From the NCBI RefSeq assembly GCF_963082655.1, contig NC_081554.1, positions 57,539,869-57,603,868 on the forward strand: a stretch of 64,000 nt of DNA, in the 5' to 3' direction. The notes beneath the pieces were generated by a model. The model worked only from the letters and a program-made list of their open reading frames with translations. It did no database searches and had not been told where the DNA came from. Made by a program: the position numbers and the translations under genes. This DNA comes from Stomoxys calcitrans (lineage: Eukaryota > Arthropoda > Insecta > Diptera > Muscidae). Positions 56,247 to 64,000 of this stretch are shown piece after piece. Position 1 is the stretch's first letter; each line of letters starts with the position of its first letter.

Positions 56247-57845
56247 TACCTAAGATAGGCAAGGCAAGTTATGCGACACCAAAAGGACTAGACCTATAAG
56301 CCTTACGTCCTTTCTACTCAAAACCATGGAACGTATTGTGGAAACCATGATAAAGAGTAGGACATCCAACGAACTGCTCAAATACAAACAGCATGCCTGT
56401 GTCAAGGGAAGGTCGATGGAGACTGCCCTGCACGAGGTTATGCATAAAATAGAAAAATCATTCGATGCCAAGACATGCACATTGGCGACATGCATTGACA
56501 TCCAGGGGGCGTTTAATAATGTGCGGACCGACACATTGATCCGTTCCTTAGGCCAGTACCGGGTCGACTGGGTCCTTAGAGAATGAATAAACCATATGCT
56601 ATGGAACAGGTGGATAAATTGCGTGTCCCATGACAAAAATATATGGGAGAAAGTGGCACAGGGCACGCCAAAGGGGGGCATTTTGTCACCACTCCTTTGG
56701 ATGATCACCATAAATGACCTATTACGGATGCTGACTGCGGAGGGTATTGAATCCGTCTGATAGACGATGTTATAATACTTCTTAGAGGTAAGGATCCGAA
56801 TCAGATATGCAGAAGGGCCAAAGGGTCTTGCAGATAGCATACGACTTAGCTATACCCAGACGTCTCAATGTTAATCCAGAGAAGACTGAAATCTGCCTGT
56901 TCACGAGAAAGCCGAAGGTGGGCCAATTTGACGTACCATGTTTCCTCAATAGAATGATTTCGATATCTGACCGGGTCAAATACTTAGGAGTGATCTTGGA
57001 CAGAAAACTGAATTGGAAGTGTCACATTTAAGAGAGTACCGAGAAGGCTCACCGATTTTGGGTACTACCGAGAATAGTCCACTGGCTCTACAGGAGCGTG
57101 ATTAGACCAATACTTACTTACGCCTCAGTTGTTTGGTGGACTGCGACGGAGAAAAAGCACAACATAAGGATAATACAACAGGTTCAGAGAACATGTTGTC
57201 TTTGCATAGGCGGGGCGATGAGGACCACGCCCACTAGGGCACTAGAGACTATTCTAGATATCCGACCTATTGACATACGAACATCTTTACGGAAAGTAAA
57301 ATGGACATAAGGGCAACAACAACCAGGAGGGTAAGGTCACAAACAGTCTTGCAGTGTAAGAAGTAGATTAACGCCTTCGATTGACGATCTGACGATTGCA
57401 CAATTCGCATTGTTTGAGTGCCGGGGGAATGAAATGGCAAACGATTTGGCAGTGAAGGCCAGAGAACTGCCAAAGCCTTTCAGGACGACGCAATCCGATT
57501 TAAGGGCGTGGGCGACAAACGCGACAAATACTGTGGAACAGCGAAACAGTCGGTAGGACGGAGAAAATCCTTTGGGGTGATCCGGACCGTCAGAGGACGA
57601 GGCTACTGCTGAAGGGAAGTAAGAATGAGGTCTGTATAGCTTTTGGTGTCATAACGGGACACATAGGACTAGGAGTACACTTATGCGGCAAGTGATAGCA
57701 TGTGTAGGGCATGTGGGGAAGATGATGAGAAGTGGGGGCATTTCCTTTGTCATTGCCTGGGTTTCACGGCTAACAGACACCGGTACTTAGGTGGGGACGC
57801 GATACCAGACATGAACCAACATAGCGGAGTGGTATGGAAAACAAT
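56247..57845 (+). mobile_element. RNase H-bearing LINE ORF2, degenerate
   Basis: RT pieces in order: KTMERIVETMIKSR, KYKQHACVKGRSMETALHE, ATCIDIQGAFNNVRTD (catalytic Asp in CIDIQGAF), VAQGTPKGGILSPLLW, RLNVNPEKTEICLFTRK and VKYLGVILDRKLNWK. The thumb (VIRPILTYASVVWWT, GGAMRTTPTRALETIL) is followed by an internally deleted RNase H and the tail CRACGEDDEKWGHFLCHC. Inactive. It abuts the intact 3' terminus of the Helentron-like element. Confidence 0.8.
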
Positions 57846-57902
57846 TAATCTAAATTATATGAGATTCGACCCGGCCGCACTTAACGCGCCTTTAATTGTT
57901 TA
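57846..57902 (+). mobile_element. Helentron-like 3' terminus fragment next to Ret exon 2
   Basis: TTATATGAGATTCGACCCGGCCGCACTTAACGCGCCTTTAATTGTTT is a worn hairpin end. It stops 75 bp before the exon, leaving only a short host segment with the polypyrimidine tract. Confidence 0.6.
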
Positions 57903-57977
57903 TTTTCACTTAATTTTAAAATTTTATTTCAATTAAAGATTCTAAAACTTTTTCTTTCATTTATGTCTTCTTTTCAG

Positions 57978-58744
57978 GTTTTGAAGTTTACTTTCCCATG
58001 ACTGCCATAGAGCTGAATTTACCCTTTAACGAGAAATCTCAAAGTATTTTCTCCAAGATACCAATTGGCCAATTTCAAGTTTTATCTGTCAGCGAAAATA
58101 GTCCAGCTTTGAATTACTCCTATGCCATGGAAGACAATGAACTGCTTAGGATAAATGAGACAAGTGGAGAAGTCTTTTTACGTGATGACTACAAACCACC
58201 TAAAGAGCCAACTAAATACACAATAACAGCCAAAAATGAACTCCAAAAGGAGAATACATCTAAACCTTCGCAAATGTCTTTGGAAGTGAGGCCCTTGTCA
58301 GAACAAGAATACTGTGAAGATTTGGAAAACATATGTTTTTGGTCTTCGGCCCAATACATTATTATGGAGGATATTCAAGTGCCCGCAAAAGGAAATTTAA
58401 ATTTCAAACCCTTACTAGTGGGATCACTCAACCCCAGAGGTGCTAAATATCTTTGCCCTTATTTGGATTTAAGATATCAGCTACTGAATGCCTCCAGCAT
58501 ATTCACTCTAAGGAATAATCTGCTGATAACTCGTCAATCGCTGGATTATGAATCATTGGATTTTGCTCAACAAACCAATCTTTCGGTGGATATCAACTGT
58601 CTGGTGAAGATTACATCAAATAGAACTGAACAATTTCGTAAATTGATCAATATACAAATAATCGATCGCAACGACAATGGACCAGTATTGTTGAACGAGT
58701 CATCGGTGATCAATTTTCCCATGGAAAGTGCCTACTTTTATGTG
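57978..58744 (+). CDS. Ret: Ret exon 2 (cadherin-like domains)
   Basis: Acceptor TTCTTTTCAG ends at 57977; donor GTG/GTAAGT starts at 58745. Codons join exon 1 in phase 1 and end in phase 0, giving residues 31-286. Against human RET, CEDLENICFWSS aligns with the cysteine-containing start of the second cadherin-like domain, and YLCPYLDLRYQLLNAS matches FLCPNISVAYRLLEG. IIDRNDNGPVLL is the Asp-rich calcium-binding linker (human VYDEDDSAPTF). Possible N-glycosylation sites include NYS, NET, NTS, NAS, NLS and NRT. In vertebrates this region binds the GDNF-family ligand and co-receptor complex. An uninterrupted frame among decayed transposons shows purifying selection. Confidence 0.85.
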
Positions 58745-58929
58745 GTAAGTTCTCAAAATAATTAAGTAAGTTGAGTGGAGCGGACGAATTGTTATTTCGC
58801 TCCGAAAGAATATTCTGCAATATGTAGAAGCTTGTTATTTTCGGAGAAAATTTTAAGCTACTCAAGAATAGCTACGATAGTGTTTTCCATAAGGCGGTTG
58901 ATGATCTGCGTCTATTTCCAGTGGAGCGG

Positions 58930-59945
58930 TAGAGTAGGCTTAAAATGGACTCAAAAGACCCGACAGCGGCGGTGGTGGTATCAGGCTGTAGCATGTAGAC
59001 TACTACTGAAAACTCGACTTGTGGAGCGGCTGCCCCAGGCACTAGCCGCCTGATCAGCAAGGGCTTTTGACGACGACACCTTCGCATGCCTATAATTAGC
59101 CTAGGCCATCATTCTTCTCCGGCAAACCAATACGATCTTCAAGAGGTTGGAATAAAAAAAAGGCGTATCGCTCTCAGGTTTATTGAGAGGCTTGGTGCGA
59201 ATGAATTTTAGGCGAACTATAGTAATATGGGTTCAAGAAACTTTGCCGCTAAGAAAAGCTTGGTGATGGTAGTTGTCGACAAGGGAGAAGAACAGGGCTG
59301 CATACCTAGGAACACTTGGAGAGGGAAAATCAATAGGATTTCATCTGTATACATCGATGTCTTTGCGGATTTCCCTACGGGTTTGTGACGATACAGTCTT
59401 GTATCTCAATTGAGATGTATCGTTGCGCCCTAAAAAATTGGCGAGATCTGGCCAGGCGCACTGGATTTAGTCAAGAAGGAAGATATTCCTTCTCGACCAA
59501 TTGCAAACGCTGGGATACAAAGGATTCCTCAGAATCCTGAATCCATACTGGAGAGATCCAATCTTTCAACCACCGACTGGAAGATCGGTAGATTGGATGA
59601 GGCTGACGGCGATAGGAGACATGCACCATTCGGAGTACACTCCGGCTCTCTCGCAAACCTCAACTAGTCTGTTAGAGCTGTATCCTTCGGATTCAAAAAG
59701 TTGAAACAGGTGTATAGAGTCGGTGTGGTTGTTTCAGGTTTCTTCAAATAAATCTCCACAATTGCAAGGCCGATTCGGCGGCACTAAAGGTCTTTCTGAT
59801 GGCAGGAAGATTTGACGTGGTGCTTATATAGGAACCGAGGGTATGTGGAGGAATGGTTCGTGGACTAAATATTCCTGAACTCAAAGGTACGAGGAATGGA
59901 AAACACAGAGCCTGTATTGTTACAAAGAGTAGTCTTAATGTTTTT
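58930..59945 (+). mobile_element. LINE fragment: ORF1 C-terminus and ORF2 start
   Basis: The joined frame carries AAKKSLVMVVVDKGEEQGCIP, KIGEIWPGALDLVKKEDIPSRP, PQNPESILERSNLSTTDWKIGRLDE and FGFKKLKQVYRV. These resemble the ORF1 C-terminal domain (DUF4780-like) of RNase H-bearing insect LINEs. After a stop, ORF2 begins LQINLHNCKADSAALKVFLMAGRFDVVLI-stop-EPRVCGG, the first EEP endonuclease block. It is cut off near 59945 where a LINE on the other strand begins. Confidence 0.65.
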
Positions 59946-61465
59946 CTTCTCCCATTTTTTCATGTGACCAACACTTAAGGGATGTCCCCTATATATGCAG
60001 AAAGAGGGTCTAGTGTTTATTGACATTCGTCTTAAATTTCTGAACGTCAATGTCGGTGGGGAAGACATTAGCCGGAAGTCGACTCCACATACGAATGGTT
60101 CGTTCTCGGCAATGCATGGTTCAACTGACTGGCCAATCAATTACAAACGGGTGTGAGTTCTTGGCAAGTTTTGTATTCCTGGTGAACATCCTAACGTAAG
60201 GGATAGGATGACGAATATCCCTGGAACACACGCCAAGAAAATAACGATAGAGCAGTACAACGATAGCCACATTCGGACGATGTGCAAGAGAGGCACTAGA
60301 GTTGGATACTCTACTGTCCACAATCAACACCATCGCTTTCCGTTGAACCCGGTCAAGTAGCTCCAAGGATGGTTTTGAAGCTCCTGCCCATATATGAGAG
60401 TTATATTCCACCCTCGGCCTGATGTAGGTAGTATAGATATAGAAAAGATCAGAAGAGGTGAAATATTTCTTACACCGCCTAAGAAAGCCCAAACACTTGA
60501 ATGCTTCTTGCGACATTTCGAATACGCTTTTGACCAGCGGACATCACATTGTATCGTCATGCCCAGAACATCAAGAGCAACTGATTGCTTAATACCTATA
60601 CCATCGATAAATATCGACGATTGTAGTGGGTCAGTAAATCGCTTCTTCTGTGCGTTAAAGTCTACTCTGTTTATTCTACCCCACTTCGAAAATGGCGGAC
60701 AATTCCTCAGAGAGGATCTCATCCATAATGCTTCTCCTGTCCACAATTTCTTGAGGACTGAGCCTATGGTCGAATGAATATGAATGACACACACTACTGT
60801 CATCGGCAAATGAGCAGACTGGATTCGAAGTCTGACCCAATAGATCGTCAATGAAAATAAGAAAAAGGGAAGAGGAAAGTACAGAGCCTTGTGGCACACT
60901 TGTGCCTTGTGTCAGTGTATAATCATCAGATGAAAACCCATCTACAACAACTCGTATCTGAGAAAGCTCGATATAAATCGAACGAACTTATTACCGACTC
61001 CAAAAACGACAAGCTTTGATAAAAGTGCACCCTGCCAGACCCTATCAGATGCCTCGGGAATATCCAGATCCACGACCTTACTCTTAGCTAACTGGTGGAT
61101 ACAGCGACTCCAACGTTCCGACAGAAATGTCATTAGGTCTCCCGTAGAGCGATTTCCGCGGAACCAATACTATCTATCGCTAAGAAGGCCATTGGACTCT
61201 CTCCAAAACCTTGTACAGCGCGGAGCATATCGCAATTGGCCAGTAATTCACAGGGTTGTTCGACCCACCGTTTTTGGGGATGGGCTGAAGATTGAAAAGA
61301 TTATGTAATGGACGAGCAAGCGTCGAAGAACACTTACGAAGGACAAGTGTTGATATACCGTCCGGGCCCGGAGATTTATTAACGTCGATAAATTTTAGCA
61401 TACATTCTGGCCGAATTTCCCTTCTAGACCAGAAAACGAAGCCCCGAATGATTCGCTTGTGTCAG
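59946..61465 (-). mobile_element. CR1/jockey-like LINE ORF2, degenerate
   Basis: Minus-strand order: DVNKSPGPDGISTLVLRKCSS (61340-61400), PVNYWPIAICSALYKVLER, VDLDIPEASDRVWQGALLSKL, then PQGSVLSSSLFLIFIDDLL (60840-60895) and CSFADDSS. The thumb is CLGFLRRCKKYFTSSDLFYIYTTYIRPRVEY and the end is RERTIRMWSRLPANVFPTDID. No RNase H. Several frameshifts and stops. The domain order fits CR1/jockey-group elements; exact clade unknown. Confidence 0.8.
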
Positions 61466-61544
61466 CAATTCCTAGAGCCTAACCAAGGGGCAAACAGCGA
61501 CCACCATGGTGGTACCCAGAACTGGTTCGTCTAAGAAAGGGCTG

Positions 61545-61790
61545 CAGAAAACTCTGATTTTCTCGGGAGTCTTGAGTGTCTCGTAAGTCGTGAGCGATTC
61601 GTGAGTTGTAAGTGGCTTGTGAGTCACAGGTGTCTTGTGAGTCGTAATTTTCTCGTGAGTCGTGATTTCACTCACTCACGCTCATGCACGAAGAATTTTA
61701 ATGCCATCACGATCATGGATTTGGATCTCACTCACGAATCACGTGACCCACGCGTGATTCACGCCTGACACGCCCTATCGTGAAAGAACC
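61545..61790. repeat. CGTGAGTCGTGA-rich repeat in Ret intron 2
   Basis: Multiple TCGTGAGTCGTGA-type motifs, then GTGATTTCACTCACTCACGCT shared with the hairpin at 48.5 kb, and palindromic CACGCGTG (61749-61756). It shows that the family is interspersed rather than a single local array. Confidence 0.65.
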
Positions 61791-61997
61791 CCAAATAATC
61801 ATTACTATAGAAATTGTTTTGATAAGTTTCAGGAGGAGACTGTTCATCACTTGTTTTGTTAATTTTCAAGTCTACAGGGACATAGACTTTCCATCTAAGG
61901 GTTTTCTTCGAACTGGCTATCTTGCCAACATATCCTAAATGTTCCTTTGTAATTTAATATAGTATTTATATTTCCTTCATAATTTTTTCTTTTTCAG

Positions 61998-62163
61998 AAC
62001 GACAATGTTGGTGAAAGAATTTTATTTGTTGACAAGGATTCGGTGGCCACCAATGTCCATCAGACGTATAAAATTATCAATGACACCAACGATTTGGTAC
62101 GAGCAGTTTGCAATGTCTACGAAGGAGAATATCCCAGGAAAAGAAATACCATAATAAGCTGTC
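61998..62163 (+). CDS. Ret: Ret exon 3
   Basis: Acceptor TTTTTCAG before 61998; donor C/GTAAGT at 62164. Starts in phase 0 and ends with one base (phase 1), encoding NDNVGERILFVDKDS to NTIISC, residues 287-341. The segment corresponds to the third cadherin-like region of human RET (EDTVVATLRVFDAD aligned with VGERILFVDKDS). Cys in RAVCNVY and IISC may form extracellular disulfides. Confidence 0.8.
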
Positions 62164-62242
62164 GTAAGTTTATTGAGTGAAAGACACCCAATCCATTTTT
62201 TATCTATAACTAAATGTTCTTCTTTCTCCACTCTCTACACAG

Positions 62243-62340
62243 AAATCCGATTTTCTCGGAATGGCATTGCCACTCAGCCCTCGTACTGTTTTGCTCTACA
62301 GGCCAGTGATGATACAATTGATGGACAAGCGAAAAACACG
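62243..62340 (+). CDS. Ret: Ret exon 4 (last exon in window)
   Basis: Acceptor CTCTACACAG ends at 62242 and intron 3 is only 79 bp. It encodes QIRFSRNGIATQPSYCFALQ to AKNT, residues 342-374, aligning with MQLAVLVNDSD of human RET. A GTAATG donor at 62341 gives a phase-0 exit. Without it the frame runs 14 more codons to a stop at 62373, which would make a truncated secreted protein. I prefer the splice because the match continues in human RET past this point, but GTAATG is a weaker donor. Confidence 0.7.
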
Positions 62341-63290
62341 GTAATGTTCAAGAAATGCCTTCTTAAAAACTAAAATCAGGCTATTAATGTGATAAATACT
62401 CGACAACTTGCAACGTGGTTCCTGCTCTTTCTCGACGAACACCACAATAAGCGAACTCAGACAGATGGATAGAACTGCTCAGGCAGTTGCTAAATAGCTC
62501 TTGGATAAAAATAATATCGGAGCACCATTTTACCGTGGGGAGAAGTAAGATGGATAGACCGGATAGGCTTCTTGCTCCAGTGTCTTAGGCACACCAAGCT
62601 GTCCACTGGCTACTTTTGTTCTGGAGACTTGTTTATACATGACGTGACTTTAACACTACCTCACTGTAGTAGTGTAGGCTACCCTGTTTGGATATAAGTA
62701 CCCAGCGGGAAACTTGAGAAGGACTCACATTTAGAAACCTTCCATAAGGCTTATAGTTCAACCTCAACAAAGCAAAACAAACTCTAAAGGCCCTTCTATA
62801 TTTTGCCTTGCATATGACCTTTGATTGAATCTTTTTCACTTTAAAAAATTCACATCGTTCAAAAGAAGAAAAGAAAACCTTCATATTCGAAATCATTGTT
62901 CGGTGTGCGATAGCCCAGTAGATAGCACTGGCACTTAGGTTTAGCAAACAGAGGGTCGACTGATCACATCCCGGCGAAGGTAAATTAAGTTTTCGGAAAT
63001 GTAAAATAAAAATAAAATCTCATTCTAAAAATAGATTTTCGGAGATTCCAAAGAGAAAAATTTAAAGTTATACTGTCTCTCTCAAATAAAATTGAGAGGG
63101 CATTTTTGTTTTCCTACACGTTCAAAACCTCCTCGCGCATATGGCCTTCTGTAAGCCCCACTTTTAGATATGAGAAGGGAAGACCTTACGCCTTGTTTAA
63201 TAGCAAGGAGTAGGGAAGGTCTCTGGCATGTATTTTGACTCCAAAACAAGGCCTTTTAGAAACAGCTTTTATTCCTGAACTTTCCCGTTG
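62341..63290 (+). other. Start of Ret intron 4, little recognisable content
   Basis: No further Ret exon is visible. At 62905-62985 the segment GATAGCCCAGTAGATAGCAC looks like a worn A box of a tRNA-type SINE. Other frames have no support. Confidence 0.45.
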
Positions 63291-63291
63291 G

Positions 63292-64000
63292 GTAGGTTAG
63301 GTTAGATTTAAGTGGCAGTCTGCCATCAGACTCACTTGGACTTTTCGTCCATTGTGATAGCAATAGAATGATAATAATAGAAGGAAAATGTCTTCGCTTA
63401 AAAAGCCCAATAACTTGCGAATGTTCACTTTCGCTAAATCAGACAGGTTCTCAAAGAAATGATAACCTAAATTGGAACTCCTTCTGACTGCTAGTACGGG
63501 ACACACACTAAAGTATATTCTTCTTCGATGCCCTCACAGCTTCTCAAACGTCGTTGCTGGGAACTTTCAGTCTGTCAGCTCATGTCATGTTTTCCGATTA
63601 GACAGTGACCTGTCATGACGGACATAATAACTGAGAGGTCTTTTCTAGCCAATGACAGCAAAGCAGTAGACCTCTTCAAGTCTAGATTAGGCCACATAGT
63701 TTTGGAATGCTCACAGCATCCTCTTTGTGACCATCTTTCATTCGTTGTCCTTCGAGCCTGGTCCTGAAAACTTAGCTTACATAGAGGCATACTCACAGAT
63801 TCCAGTATCCCTAGAATGTGTTGGGTAGTTCCTAGTCTCGCAAGCTCGTCCGCTTTACAGTTCCCTGGGATATCTCTGTGGCCCGGTACCCAGAACAGGT
63901 GATTTTTGAACTGTTCAGCAGCTCGTTGAGAGATCTCCGACAGTCGACAGCGGTTTTTGTGTTCAGAAATACCTTTTTCAGGGATTTAATGGCTGCCTAA
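63292..64000 (-). mobile_element. RNase H-bearing LINE, 3' part, continues past the window
   Basis: The minus-strand 3' end carries GGTAGGTTAGGTTAG at 63292-63306 (CTAACCTAACCTACC on the element strand). Upstream are CPVLAVRRSSNLGYHFFENLSDLA, MTGHCLIGKHDMS (the TGH.gl motif of such tails) and an RNase H portion (SGYRATEISQGTVK region) running off at 64000. Same general family as 420-1640. Confidence 0.7.

Larger units (their letters stand above)
24892..57977 (+). other. Ret: Ret intron 1 (33,086 bp)
   Basis: Bounded by a consensus donor GTAAGT and acceptor TTCTTTTCAG. Filled with LINEs, SINEs, Helentron-like elements and minisatellite-rich repeats on both strands. Parts free of recognisable repeats (near 24.9-25.2, 30.3-31.15, 38.5-39.9 and 46.7-48.2 kb) are the best candidates for conserved intronic regulatory DNA. 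Confidence 0.7.
58745..61997 (+). other. Ret: Ret intron 2 (3,253 bp)
   Basis: Donor GTAAGT and acceptor TTTTTCTTTTTCAG. It holds two LINE fragments in opposite orientation and a CGTGAG-type repeat. Residues on either side (SAYFYV / NDNVGERILFVD) read through in frame and match the order of human RET. Confidence 0.8.

Noticed and set aside
49037..56262. ORFs with PIWTI/SVYMAAISG-like peptides, including the 157-codon minus frame at 55789-56262
   Set aside because: The repeated peptides are translations of Helentron internal units; the 153-bp period is divisible by three, so long frames arise by chance.
62633..62947. 104-codon minus ORF in Ret intron 4
   Set aside because: No recognisable domain; part overlaps a worn tRNA-like SINE head; chance frame.

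Overview
This is eukaryotic nuclear DNA, most likely from a calyptrate, muscid-type fly (Musca/Stomoxys group). The evidence is the AT-rich base composition, GT-AG introns, and very dense interspersed repeats of types I know from muscid genomes: elements ending in a TTCGGCCCGGCCGAA hairpin, a tRNA-derived SINE, DD41D mariner relics and degenerate LINEs. The species call is an inference from repeat style and was not searched.

Only two host genes are supported. (1) 9082-9738 (+) is an intronless gene for a 218-residue basic, probably nuclear protein of unknown function, with a TATA box 91 bp upstream and an AATAAA signal downstream. (2) From about 24.3 kb to beyond the right edge (+) lies the 5' part of the receptor tyrosine kinase gene Ret: a TATA-containing promoter, a leader with two tiny upstream ORFs, a signal-peptide exon (24801-24891), a 33.1-kb intron 1, a cadherin-like-domain exon (57978-58744), a 3.25-kb intron 2, a short exon (61998-62163), a 79-bp intron 3 and a fourth exon (62243-62340). 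These exons splice in frame into 374 residues. The cysteine-rich, transmembrane and kinase exons must lie to the right of the window.

Nearly everything else is transposon sediment. 0.4-7.4 kb: an AT-rich block interrupted by several degenerate LINEs, with a mariner foldback and a MITE-bearing mariner relic nested in them. 7.6-8.4 kb: a Helentron-like element upstream of the single-exon gene. 10-24 kb: MITEs, a deleted mariner with a countable DD41D triad, RTE-type LINE pieces, Helentron-like elements, two SINEs and a CR1/jockey-like LINE ending about 0.5 kb upstream of Ret. 25-58 kb (Ret intron 1): two divergent minisatellite-rich repeat families, an almost full-length dead RTE-type LINE (27.6-30.3 kb), several RNase H-bearing LINEs, SINEs, foldbacks and a well preserved Helentron-like element with an exact 153-bp internal period (54.7-56.2 kb). 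58.7-62 kb (Ret intron 2): two LINE fragments head to head. 62.3-64 kb: another LINE.

No rRNA, true tRNA, CRISPR or prokaryotic-type system is present. I found no new multi-gene system. The strongest observations are the Ret gene structure and leader, the DD41D mariners and their foldback, the Helentron-like family with its 153-bp array, and several cleanly datable nested insertions.
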